8,011 nt of DNA from Desulfobacterales bacterium (GCA_020345785.1 CP070771.1:1086860-1094870); one strand, 5' to 3'; shown: positions 1 through 6,918, numbered from the stretch's first letter. Notes: generated by a model from the letters alone, not told the origin. Made by a program: numbers and translations.

Positions 1-678
1 AAAGAATCACAGGTTAAGACCCCTGTTTCTGTTATCTACAACGGGGTAAACTTGGATACGTTTCACCCGTCACCAAAAAGGCGCAAAGATTTTCGTCGAA
101 AATATAAAATTTTCGATGATGAAATAATTATAGGTATTTGCAGCCGGATCGCTCCTGAAAAAGGACATGACACATTTGTTAAAGCAGCGTCACTTGTCGC
201 ACCAGAGAATAGAAAAATGCGGTTCATCATTGCAGGCGATTCCGTTTTTGACCGTAACCAGGATTTTAAATACAAAACAATGTTGCTGGCAAAAGAACTG
301 GGTGTGGATTCCAGAATTGTCTGGACGGGTTTTGTTGAGAAAACCGAAGAACTTTATTCCGCTCTGGACATACTGGTTGTAGCATCCAAGGCTGAACCTT
401 TCGGCCGGGTGGCTATCGAGGCCGGTGCCTGCGGTATACCGGTGATCGGAACGGCTTGCGGCGGGATTCCGGAAATTGTTCAACATGATCTTACCGGAAT
501 CCTGATACCCGCTGAAAATCCGGTCCCATTGGCGCATGCCATTGAGGAGTTGGCTGAAAACAGAGAAAAAAGGATGAAACTCGGCCGGCAAGCGACGAGA
601 TGGATTGCGGCAAATTTCAGCCTGACAAACCATGTGGCTGCTGTCGAGGGATTATACTTTCAATTGCTTGGATCTTAA
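1..678 (+). CDS. GT4 family glycosyltransferase, C-terminal part (5' truncated by window edge)
   Basis: The reading frame is open from base 1, so the gene starts upstream; a TTG at 52 lies inside a conserved block and is not the start. The 225 visible residues are the C-terminal nucleotide-sugar-binding Rossmann domain of a GT-B fold, retaining family GT4 enzyme. Visible landmarks are the inter-domain segment VIYNGVNLDTFHP (bases 34-72), the donor-binding block SRIAPEKGHDTF, the strand FIIAGD, and the E-x7-E motif EPFGRVAIE (bases 394-420) followed by GIPVIGTACGGIPEIV, which contacts the donor sugar nucleotide. The end is normal for the family. The enzyme probably acts in the cytoplasm or at the inner membrane, adding one sugar to a lipid-linked glycan; donor and acceptor cannot be read from sequence. 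It is more AT-rich than the genes after base 1500. The family is secure, the substrate unknown. Confidence 0.93.
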   Translation, partial: KESQVKTPVSVIYNGVNLDTFHPSPKRRKDFRRKYKIFDDEIIIGICSRIAPEKGHDTFVKAASLVAPENRKMRFIIAGDSVFDRNQDFKYKTMLLAKELGVDSRIVWTGFVEKTEELYSALDILVVASKAEPFGRVAIEAGACGIPVIGTACGGIPEIVQHDLTGILIPAENPVPLAHAIEELAENREKRMKLGRQATRWIAANFSLTNHVAAVEGLYFQLLGS

Positions 679-713
679 ATGGGAATTTCGGGTGAAAAGG
701 CAAAAGCACAAAG

Positions 714-821
714 ATGTCCAAGTACGCCATTGTTAATGCGACTCACCATGAACGCATTCGGCATTTGATTAATTGGGTACGGATACCGCCGGAAAGTACA
801 TTGCTTGTTTCAATTTACTGA
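714..821 (+). CDS. Doubtful small ORF (35 codons), possible gene relic
   Basis: An ATG frame of 35 codons fills most of the gap between the GT4 gene and the first methyltransferase, in the same frame as the latter, and ends in two tandem TGA codons (819-824). The peptide begins MSKYAIVNATHHERIRHL and ends TLLVSIY. Its segment RIRHLINWVRIPPESTLL loosely resembles the helix-turn-strand that precedes motif I in class I methyltransferases, so it could be the stub of a decayed methyltransferase. It could equally be chance. The only upstream purine run (AAGG, 697-700) is about 13 nt away, so initiation is poorly supported. I do not recognise it as a known family. Confidence 0.18.
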   Translation: MSKYAIVNATHHERIRHLINWVRIPPESTLLVSIY

Positions 822-822
822 T

Positions 823-826
823 GAGG
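823..826 (+). promoter_or_regulatory. Weak ribosome binding site for the TTG-started methyltransferase
   Basis: GAGG lies 4 nt before TTG at 831. The spacing is short, but two in-frame TGA codons at 819-824 leave no earlier start, and the next in-frame ATG is about 58 codons in, past motif I. An ATG at 821 is out of frame and yields only 14 codons before TGA at 863-865. Confidence 0.35.
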
Positions 827-830
827 CAAA

Positions 831-1526
831 TTGAAAAACTTAAAGACTATCTTCCAAGAAGTTGAAAAGGATTATGTTGGTACAAGGCGGCGTCAAGAGA
901 ACTTAAAATTTTTCAGGGGTTGTGACCCGATAGTAGATATCGGCTGCGGCGCAGGCAACTTCCTTGTAAACGATCCGAACCGATGCATCGGTGTGGATTG
1001 GAATATGGAGGCCTGCCGACTGGTCTTGAAACGGAATTGTCGAATTGTCCGGGGTCAAGCATGTGAGTTGCCTTTCAAGAATGCTTCCGTGCAGGGAATT
1101 CTTTGTTCACAGATTATCGAGCACCTCATACCAGAGGACGTCTACCGGCTGTTGAAAGAAATTAACCGCGTATTGGCGCTCGGCGGTATCCTCGTTTTAG
1201 AATCGCCGGCGGCGCACCCGGGTTTTTACGACAACCTTACACATATCAAGCCTTACAATCCGGCCGCCATACTGCGATACCTTTGTTCCGACTTTCCTGC
1301 CGGGCAAAGGACCTTTCCCGCCATTGACACCACTTTCAAGCTCAGGCGGCTGAAATGGTACCGAAGGCCGTTTGGATTCAATGGCTATCAATTGGCGACG
1401 GTCACCTCAAAAACGAGGTGGCGCTGGATGGTCGCCCTGAACCTGCTGTTAAATTATTTACATCAGTACTATATCCGCAGACCCAGCCGGGTTGCATATA
1501 CCCTGATTTTAGAGAAAATGCGTTAG
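831..1526 (+). CDS. Class I SAM-dependent methyltransferase (Methyltransf_11 type)
   Basis: A 231-residue protein with the class I methyltransferase core. Motif I is VDIGCGAGN (residues ~35-43). The acidic residue ending strand 2 is D56 in IGVDWN. The motif II/III region reads SQIIEHL (93-99) followed by a helix and LALGGILVLESP (115-125), the pattern of the Methyltransf_11 family that binds S-adenosylmethionine. The stretch THIKPYNP (137-144) resembles the T-H-x-x-P-[FY] element seen after the core in many glycan-cluster methyltransferases. The C-terminal third is basic and aromatic and not diagnostic. TTG at 831 is the only reasonable start. Being the first of three methyltransferases in a glycosyltransferase cluster, it probably methylates a sugar or glycan intermediate in the cytoplasm; whether O- or N-methylation, and on which sugar, is not visible. 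A quinone or small-molecule methyltransferase is less likely from context. Confidence 0.9.
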   Translation: MKNLKTIFQEVEKDYVGTRRRQENLKFFRGCDPIVDIGCGAGNFLVNDPNRCIGVDWNMEACRLVLKRNCRIVRGQACELPFKNASVQGILCSQIIEHLIPEDVYRLLKEINRVLALGGILVLESPAAHPGFYDNLTHIKPYNPAAILRYLCSDFPAGQRTFPAIDTTFKLRRLKWYRRPFGFNGYQLATVTSKTRWRWMVALNLLLNYLHQYYIRRPSRVAYTLILEKMR

Positions 1527-1527
1527 T

Positions 1528-2268
1528 GTGACTATGCCTGCAGCTTTAAAGCCCTTTGGCCGGGCAGCCAAAATAATTCGTTTTTTGGCCGCTCCCGGCT
1601 CGGGAGACGCTTTACGTTTTGTCGCCCAACGGCCTCACATCCTAAAGATGGTCTCCGGCCGCGGTGAGATAGCACTTGATTTGGGATGCGGCAGCGGATT
1701 CTATGGCAGGGAGTTGGCCAAGTCCCATCGCTGGACCGTTCTTTCGGATGTAAACATGGACAATTTGCTGACCCAGGTGACTGTAAACCCGGTGTGCGCA
1801 CGGGTACGTCTCTGTATGCCGGACCTGCCATTCAAGTCGGCATGTGCCGATACGATTTTTCTCATCGAGGTCCTAGAGCATATCGAAAAGGACGAGTTGC
1901 TGGTTTCCGAGATGAGCCGGATCTTAAAAAAGCGCGGCACCCTCGTCCTCAGCGTACCGCATCCGCCGGAAATAGGGGGAGTGCAAGAGGCCTCTGAAAC
2001 CGTGGCCTTCGGCCATGTGCGGGGGGGCTATGGATACGAGGATATCAAGGCACTTGTCGAGCGACATGGGTTCCGCGTAATGGATCGGCGATATTGTCTC
2101 TTCTATCCCGCCAGAGCCTCTTTGCGCCTGATGTTGTTTTTAAAAAAACTATGGGGGGTGAGGCCCCTGAACCTGTTTTTGATGCCTCTATGGATGCTGG
2201 ACTTGCTCTTGCCGAGCCGGGCATTCCTCAAACCTTACGATATCATTATTAAGGCGGTTAAAAAATGA
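1528..2268 (+). CDS. Class I SAM-dependent methyltransferase with hydrophobic C-terminal tail
   Basis: A 246-residue protein starting at GTG 1528, or ATG 1534 two codons later; neither has a strong ribosome binding site, and it begins 1 nt after the preceding stop, suggesting translational coupling. Motif I is ALDLGCGSG (49-57), the strand-2 acid is probably D74, and IEVLEHIEKD (113-122) plus LKKRGTLVLSVPHP (133-146) complete the Methyltransf_11-like core. GHVRGGYGYEDIKALV (162-177) is the usual H-x-R-x-[FY] element before the last helix. Residues ~197-230 are strongly hydrophobic with scattered basic residues, which could seat the protein on the inner membrane near lipid-linked glycans. The gene contains a G7 run (2021-2027) and a possible -1 slippage site (2142-2148) just before that tail. 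It overlaps the next gene by ATGA. It is likely a glycan-modifying methyltransferase; the substrate is unknown. Confidence 0.9.
   Translation: MTMPAALKPFGRAAKIIRFLAAPGSGDALRFVAQRPHILKMVSGRGEIALDLGCGSGFYGRELAKSHRWTVLSDVNMDNLLTQVTVNPVCARVRLCMPDLPFKSACADTIFLIEVLEHIEKDELLVSEMSRILKKRGTLVLSVPHPPEIGGVQEASETVAFGHVRGGYGYEDIKALVERHGFRVMDRRYCLFYPARASLRLMLFLKKLWGVRPLNLFLMPLWMLDLLLPSRAFLKPYDIIIKAVKK
2142..2167 (+). other. Candidate -1 ribosomal frameshift site
   Basis: In the reading frame the codons are TTA AAA AAA CTA, giving the heptamer A-AAA-AAA, a known bacterial -1 slippery type. After a 4-nt spacer come GGGG (2153-2156) and CCCC (2164-2167), which can pair as a short stem with a 7-nt loop. The -1 frame stays open to TAA at 2250-2252. 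The stem is short, and no upstream Shine-Dalgarno stimulator is obvious, so this is only a candidate. Confidence 0.2.
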
Positions 2269-3299
2269 AACAGAAACTTATCGAGTTCATCAAATGTCCC
2301 CGATGCCGGGGAGTAGATCTCCGACTTAAATCCGTTGAAATGGACCATCGTGAGGTCAGATCCGGCGCTGTATGCTGCAACCAATGTGAGAAATCATATG
2401 AAATTCGCAATGGTATTCTATACCTGTATAGCACGCTACCCGAAACGGTTGTCCAGGAAAAAGAACAGACAGCCCTTGCGATTGCCGATCGCATGCAACG
2501 CTGCCGGTTTGATTCGGAATGGCTGTTGAAACTGCCTGTTCTTGATGATGATGAATTAGGCCTGGGTCGTCTGTTAACGTTTGAAGAAGCCATAAGTCTA
2601 GGCTCTGTCCCAAAGGATGCGGTCGTTTTGGACTTCGGTTGCGGGAGCTGTTGGACTACCTGGAGGCTGGCGGAAATGTCCCGAGTTTGTATTGCCCTCG
2701 ATACATGCGATCACAGCATGCATGGGTTGGGCACTTTTGACACCTATGCAGAGGCAGGTCGACCCTACTTCGAGAGAGTGGTGGGCGATCTCAATCAGCT
2801 TTCCTTTCGCAAAGGCACCTTCGATCTGGTATTCACGAGTTCCTCGGTTCACCATGCTATTTCGGTGCAGGATCTTTTCGAGCGTATTCGTATGCTCCTC
2901 AAGCCGGGTGGACGCTTTATCATGATCAATGAACCGGTGTGCAGTATCTTCAAAACGGATACACCCCTTCAGCAGGAGGCCCGCGAGCATTTAGCCAGCA
3001 TCGAAAAGCCATACAGTATCCTTCAATATCGGCGATTTGCTCGCCGGGCAGGATTCCATGAAACTTCCCATTTTGAATGGTTCAACTATCGGACCAAGAC
3101 CTTCAACGACCACGGGCACTTTCCGGTGCGTCTGATCAAAAAAGCCGCCGTCTCCCTGTGGAAGCATCCAAGCACGCGCCGAAAGTTTCGTAAGTTTTTG
3201 CATGGCTTGGCGATTATGTTCGGGGCCGATTACGGTACCCGGGGCTGGCCGATACTGGGCCGCGTTAATTTCTTTATGATCCTATCCAAACCCAGCTAA
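2265..3299 (+). CDS. SAM-dependent methyltransferase with N-terminal Trm112-like zinc-ribbon domain
   Basis: A 344-residue protein starting at ATG 2265, which overlaps the preceding stop (ATGA); a GGCGG at 2253-2257 sits 7 nt upstream. Residues ~4-55 form a Trm112-like domain: CPRC (C11, C14) and CNQC (C38, C41) as likely zinc ligands, followed by the typical YEIRNGILYL. The methyltransferase core follows: motif I VLDFGCGSC (121-129), D146 at the end of strand 2, FDLVFTSSSVHH (186-197), and LLKPGGRFIMINEP (211-224). The third glycine of motif I is replaced by cysteine, an unusual but not necessarily inactivating change. Residues ~225-344 are a basic C-terminal region with no clear family signature. 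The Trm112-like plus Methyltransf_11 arrangement is common in glycan and natural-product clusters. Here it probably modifies a glycan or nucleotide sugar. It is followed by a ~220 nt gap, so it may end a transcription unit, although no hairpin terminator is visible. Confidence 0.9.
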   Translation: MKQKLIEFIKCPRCRGVDLRLKSVEMDHREVRSGAVCCNQCEKSYEIRNGILYLYSTLPETVVQEKEQTALAIADRMQRCRFDSEWLLKLPVLDDDELGLGRLLTFEEAISLGSVPKDAVVLDFGCGSCWTTWRLAEMSRVCIALDTCDHSMHGLGTFDTYAEAGRPYFERVVGDLNQLSFRKGTFDLVFTSSSVHHAISVQDLFERIRMLLKPGGRFIMINEPVCSIFKTDTPLQQEAREHLASIEKPYSILQYRRFARRAGFHETSHFEWFNYRTKTFNDHGHFPVRLIKKAAVSLWKHPSTRRKFRKFLHGLAIMFGADYGTRGWPILGRVNFFMILSKPS

Positions 3300-3303
3300 G
3301 ACC

Positions 3304-3478
3304 CCGATCGAAAGAAAATACTCAATTGAGACATCTGTATTTCGCTGGTTCCGTAATTAGTTAGTTGCAGAAGAAGTTATCATTCGATTTATGTTCGAAA
3401 TGGAAGTGAGAAATATTGCGCACATTCTTTAGGTTAAACCATCTGCAACAAAAAACGCACAGCCAACTTCCGATCGAA
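3304..3478 (+). repeat. 9-bp direct repeat pair in the intergenic gap
   Basis: CCGATCGAA occurs at 3304-3312 and again at 3470-3478, bracketing most of the gap between the third methyltransferase and the GT2-GT4 gene. Each copy contains the palindrome CGATCG. The space between holds AT-rich sequence with an imperfect inverted repeat (3381-3402, CATTCGA against TCGAAATG). I see no gene, no strong sigma-70 promoter and no rho-independent terminator in 3300-3519. The two copies could be operator half-sites, scars of a small insertion, or coincidence. Confidence 0.3.
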
Positions 3479-3508
3479 TTTTGGCTCATTTGGGATGAGA
3501 GCGGGTGC

Positions 3509-3513
3509 AGAGG
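3509..3513 (+). promoter_or_regulatory. Ribosome binding site deciding the GT2-GT4 start
   Basis: AGAGG at 3509-3513 lies 6 nt before GTG 3520 and is better placed than anything before the alternative in-frame GTG at 3505, which has only a GAGAG (3497-3501) 3 nt away. This favours 3520 as the start. Confidence 0.45.
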
Positions 3514-3519
3514 CAGGAC

Positions 3520-5652
3520 GTGAAACAAGATTTGGTCTCAGTCATCATCGTCAGCTACAATGCCAGGGATGTTCTCAGAAATTGTCTGGCGTCGATTTAC
3601 CGGGCCCGGATGACGATACCCTTTGAGGTCATCGTCGTCGATAATGCCTCTACGGATGGCAGCCTGCAAATGGTTGAGACGATGTTTCCCGAGGCCGTGC
3701 TGATCGAAAATGAGCGAAATCTTGGATTTGCCAAAGCAAACAATCGGGGTATGCGGATATCTCGCGGGCGCTACCTCTTGCTGCTCAACAGCGATACGGA
3801 ACTTGAACCTGGAGTAGTCGAGCAACTGGTCGCTTTCATGGAAGCCAACGCCGGGGTAGGCGCAGTAGCCCCCAAGCTTCTGAATACGGACGGTAGCGTC
3901 CAGCCCTCGGCAAATCTGTCTTTCCCCGGCCTTTTAGCGTTCGTGGCCGATAAGTTGTTTTTTAGGTTCAAATTACAGCAGTGGTTTTTGAACAGTCGTT
4001 TTTTCAGCGCTTATATTTTGAAGAAGTATTCGCTAAAATTCAGTCGGGTACAAAAAGTGGCCTGGGTGGGATGGGCAGCAGTTTTATTGAGGCGCGAGGC
4101 GATTTTTGAAATCGGTTTAATGGATGAGAACTATTTCCTTTATCTGGAAGATCTGGATTGCTGCAAGGAGTTTGTCGATGCAGGCTGGGCTGTTTACTAT
4201 CAGCCGCAAGTGGCCGTTACCCATCACTGGAACAGGTCCATCGGGCAGGAAGCGAGTCTGGCCTTCACGGCGCTGCAGCAAAGCATCAAAATTTATCTGC
4301 ACAAGCACATGGGGCCCCTGGCGGTGTTTACAATTCGCCTCAGCCTTTTCGCTGAGCTGGCCGTTCGGATCATGCTCTGCAGCTTGGCGATGATTTTCGC
4401 ACACCCACGCGGGCGCTGGTTCCGCAAGGCCAGCTTGTTTGTTGCAAGCTTGCGAGAAGTCTTTTCGCCCGTGAACTACCGTCGGATGCCCACAAAGAGA
4501 GTGGTTATCGACGCCAAGGCTATGTCGGCTTTCAGCGGTGGAATCGGCGTATACGTCGAGGCACTTCTACGGCGGCTGTGCTCAGATGATTCGCTGTCCA
4601 TTGAGATCGTTACGGACAAGCGCATTCCCGCCGGCCGACTGGGATCTGGTGTCCGCCAGCATGTGATTCCCAAAGGCACCTCCCAGGTTATCTGGACCCA
4701 CTGGTATTTGCGACGCCGGCTGAAGCGAATCAAACCGGATGTGTACCATGCGACGGACCCCTTCGATGTGCCGGTGATGCCGGGATATCGATGCATGACC
4801 ACCGTTCAGGACGTTCGGCCGCTGTTGATCGAGGGATTCTTCAGACATTTCGGTGAAAAAATTTACTACCGCCTCAGCCATAAGCTTGCGATTTGTCACT
4901 CCTGCCGGATCGTATGTCCGTCTCAATACGCCAAGCAAACCCTCTTGCGCTTCTTCCCAACGAGGCCGGAAAAAATTCGAATCATCCACCATGGTATCGA
5001 TTTTTGTCGGCGCAATCCCGGCAACACCCTCCCAGTAACGGACCGCTTGCCGCAACAGGTTGCTGGAAATTATGTGGTCTGCCTGGGTCCTTTGGTGGCG
5101 CTCAAAAACCAGATCAATGCCCTGCTGGGTGTCTTTGAGTTCAACCGCCGCTATGGAGTCGGCCTGACACTGGTGCAGGCCGGCGAGATGAGCCCATACG
5201 GTCTGTCGCTGAAGCAAAAGGCCACAGAAATCGGTATGGGTGACAGATTGATTTTTCTCGGGCATCTTGCCGAGCAGGAGGTTGTAGACGTGATTTCAGG
5301 GGCTCAGGCGATGCTATTTCTTTCACTGGAAGAGGGTTTCGGATTTCCAGCCTTGGAGAGCATGGCCTGCGGTACGCCTCTGATCGCGTCGAATCGTTCA
5401 TGCCTGCCGGAGATTGTTAAAGAGGGAGGGATTTTAGTCGACCCCTTGAATCCGTCGGAAATCGCCGATGCATTGGAAAGCGTGATCTACCATGCGGATT
5501 TCAGGAAGGCATTGATTGAACGCGGTTACCGAACCGTGGCCGGCTACACATGGGAAACGTCTGTTGCTGGTCATCTGGACATCTATCGGGATATTTTGTC
5601 TGAAACTCAAACGCTGCAGAATCTCGCGAACGGAGATATGCCATGCAGGTGA
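3520..5652 (+). CDS. Bifunctional glycosyltransferase, GT2-GT4 fusion
   Basis: A 710-residue protein from GTG 3520 (GTG 3505 would add five residues). Residues ~4-240 are a GT-A fold GT2 enzyme of the rhamnosyltransferase-like group (COG1216/WbbL-like): VSVIIVSYNA, EVIVVDNASTDGS, NLGFAKANN, the DxD-type metal/donor site NSDTE (90-94), and the late block YLEDLDCC (208-215) followed by H-x-W-N-R-S. Residues ~265-293 are a hydrophobic stretch likely to touch or cross the membrane. From ~327 a GT-B GT4 enzyme begins with VVIDAKAM and GGIGVYVEALL; it has the linker strand IRIIHHGIDF, donor-side GPLVALKNQ, and the E-x7-E motif EGFGFPALE (605-613) followed by SMACGTPLIASN. Both catalytic halves look intact, so it may add two sugars in succession to a lipid-linked acceptor at the inner membrane. 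Donors are unknown. It overlaps the next gene by 10 nt. Sequence across the junction is continuous, with no sign of a frameshift. Confidence 0.93.
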   Translation: MKQDLVSVIIVSYNARDVLRNCLASIYRARMTIPFEVIVVDNASTDGSLQMVETMFPEAVLIENERNLGFAKANNRGMRISRGRYLLLLNSDTELEPGVVEQLVAFMEANAGVGAVAPKLLNTDGSVQPSANLSFPGLLAFVADKLFFRFKLQQWFLNSRFFSAYILKKYSLKFSRVQKVAWVGWAAVLLRREAIFEIGLMDENYFLYLEDLDCCKEFVDAGWAVYYQPQVAVTHHWNRSIGQEASLAFTALQQSIKIYLHKHMGPLAVFTIRLSLFAELAVRIMLCSLAMIFAHPRGRWFRKASLFVASLREVFSPVNYRRMPTKRVVIDAKAMSAFSGGIGVYVEALLRRLCSDDSLSIEIVTDKRIPAGRLGSGVRQHVIPKGTSQVIWTHWYLRRRLKRIKPDVYHATDPFDVPVMPGYRCMTTVQDVRPLLIEGFFRHFGEKIYYRLSHKLAICHSCRIVCPSQYAKQTLLRFFPTRPEKIRIIHHGIDFCRRNPGNTLPVTDRLPQQVAGNYVVCLGPLVALKNQINALLGVFEFNRRYGVGLTLVQAGEMSPYGLSLKQKATEIGMGDRLIFLGHLAEQEVVDVISGAQAMLFLSLEEGFGFPALESMACGTPLIASNRSCLPEIVKEGGILVDPLNPSEIADALESVIYHADFRKALIERGYRTVAGYTWETSVAGHLDIYRDILSETQTLQNLANGDMPCR
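5632..5635 (+). promoter_or_regulatory. Ribosome binding site for the GT4 gene at 5643
   Basis: GGAG sits inside the 3' end of the preceding gene, 7 nt before ATG 5643, an ideal spacing. It fixes this start and makes translational coupling across the 10-nt overlap likely. Confidence 0.7.
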
Positions 5653-6836
5653 TCTACGCCATTGGCTCACGCTTGGCCAAAGGGGGCATCGGTGAAATTG
5701 CCTACCATGCGGTGGAGGGCATCCACAAAAATGGACTGCTTTACAAAGTCGTCACTCTGGATCGAGCCAAAGAAAGGATACATCCGGAAATTCTTAAGTG
5801 CCATCACAACGTCCATTTTCCTCTTTACCGGATTGCTTGGCTGTTTCCCCGCCGGCGGTTTTATTTATGGAAAAATTACTACTTTGATCGCGTGACCAAA
5901 CACCATCTGACGGCCGACGCACATATCTTTCACGGCTGGGCCTGTCAGTGCCTTGAATCTTTAAAAAAAGCCAAAAAGCTTGGGCTGATAACCTTCATCG
6001 ACCGGGCTTCGATGCATGTCAATGTCTCCGACCGTTTGATTGCAGAAGAGTATGAACAATTTGGCCTCAAAAAAGACCTGCCGCTGAACTATGTTAGAAA
6101 ACTGAGTCTTGAAGAATATGACCTGGCGGACTTTGTTATCGTTCCCTCGCAGAGTGTTTATGAGAGCTTCCTTGAGGAAGGCTTCGATGAAGGAAAACTG
6201 ATCCTCATCCCCTTCGGCGTTGATTTAGAAACCTTCCAGCCCAGCAAAAAAGAAGACGATGTCTTCAGATTGGCCTTCGTCGGGCAGGTAGGCATTCGCA
6301 AAGGCATTCATTATCTGCTAAGGGCCTGGAAGGAGCTATGTTTGAAAAATGCCGAATTGGTGCTTGTAGGCGAAGTCGTATCTGATGGCAAACATCTGTT
6401 TAGGATGCATTTGGCTGAAGACACGGTAAAAATGGCTGGGCATGTCTCCGACCCGCAGCGCTTTTACTCTCAGTCATCGGTTTTCGTGCTGCCATCCGTG
6501 GAGGAGGGCAGTGCCCTGGTCAGCTACGAGGCCATGGCCTGCGGACGGCCGATCATCGTTACGCAAAATGTGGGATCTGTGGCCCGGGACGGAATCGATG
6601 GCTTCGTGATTCCCATTCGTAATGTCGAAGCGCTCAAGGAAAAGATCCTCTTCTTCTACGAACATCCGGATAAAATTACGGAGATGGGGATAAATGCGAG
6701 AAAAAGGGCAGAGCAATTCAGCTGGCAGTCATACGGTGACAATATCGTTCAAGCCTACGCTAAAGCCGGCAATGCTAAGAACTCAAATCGATTGCTGTTG
6801 TCCATGCGATCGCCGACGACTCAAGCGATGAGATGA
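5643..6836 (+). CDS. GT4 family glycosyltransferase
   Basis: A complete 397-residue GT-B fold enzyme of family GT4, the usual length for the family. The N-terminal acceptor domain starts MQVIYAIGSRLAKGGIGEIA (the glycine-rich first loop) and includes HIFHGWACQ (94-102) and FVIVPSQSVYESF (164-176). The linker LIPFGVDLETFQP (188-200) leads into the donor domain: LAFVGQVGIRKGIHYLL (210-226), with R219/K220 in the diphosphate-contacting position, ELVLVGE, and VFVLPSVEEGSALVSYEAM, with the E-x7-E pair at E288 and E296. DGFVIPIRN (318-326) is the late conserved loop. The last ~20 residues are a polar tail. It overlaps the GT2-GT4 gene and lies just before the epimerase gene, so it likely adds a further sugar to the same glycan in the cytoplasm. 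Retaining chemistry follows from the family; donor and acceptor are not predictable. Confidence 0.94.
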   Translation: MQVIYAIGSRLAKGGIGEIAYHAVEGIHKNGLLYKVVTLDRAKERIHPEILKCHHNVHFPLYRIAWLFPRRRFYLWKNYYFDRVTKHHLTADAHIFHGWACQCLESLKKAKKLGLITFIDRASMHVNVSDRLIAEEYEQFGLKKDLPLNYVRKLSLEEYDLADFVIVPSQSVYESFLEEGFDEGKLILIPFGVDLETFQPSKKEDDVFRLAFVGQVGIRKGIHYLLRAWKELCLKNAELVLVGEVVSDGKHLFRMHLAEDTVKMAGHVSDPQRFYSQSSVFVLPSVEEGSALVSYEAMACGRPIIVTQNVGSVARDGIDGFVIPIRNVEALKEKILFFYEHPDKITEMGINARKRAEQFSWQSYGDNIVQAYAKAGNAKNSNRLLLSMRSPTTQAMR

Positions 6837-6918
6837 CTCGTTGGGGAGCAAGAAATTGACCGATCATTACTTTTACAATGCTCCTTTTAAAACCCTCTCA
6901 AGCGCGTCTGTCGGAGCC

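Noticed and set aside
52..54. TTG as start of the first glycosyltransferase
   Set aside because: The frame is open from base 1 and the residues before it (VIYNGVN) belong to the conserved GT4 linker, so the gene is truncated by the window edge.
190..633. 147-codon minus-strand frame
   Set aside because: Antisense to conserved GT4 motifs, with no domain signature.
3365..3393. Sigma-70-like TTGCAG with TTTATG at 17-nt spacing
   Set aside because: The -10 box matches consensus at only three of six positions; too weak to annotate.
3381..3402. Imperfect hairpin as terminator
   Set aside because: The stem is short and AT-rich, has a bulge, and is not followed by a T run.
3401..3420. Sigma-54-like TGG...TTGC pair in the gap
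   Set aside because: The GG and GC elements are 14 nt apart rather than 10, so the spacing does not fit.
4582..5265. 227-codon open frame on the minus strand
   Set aside because: It lies entirely antisense to the GT2-GT4 gene, whose motifs are certain; the translation has no recognisable domain and no ribosome binding site was evident.
5361..6544. 12-bp repeat CATGGCCTGCGG at 5361-5372 and 6533-6544
   Set aside because: Both copies encode the MACG part of the GT4 motif; it reflects homology and shared codon use, not a separate repeat element.
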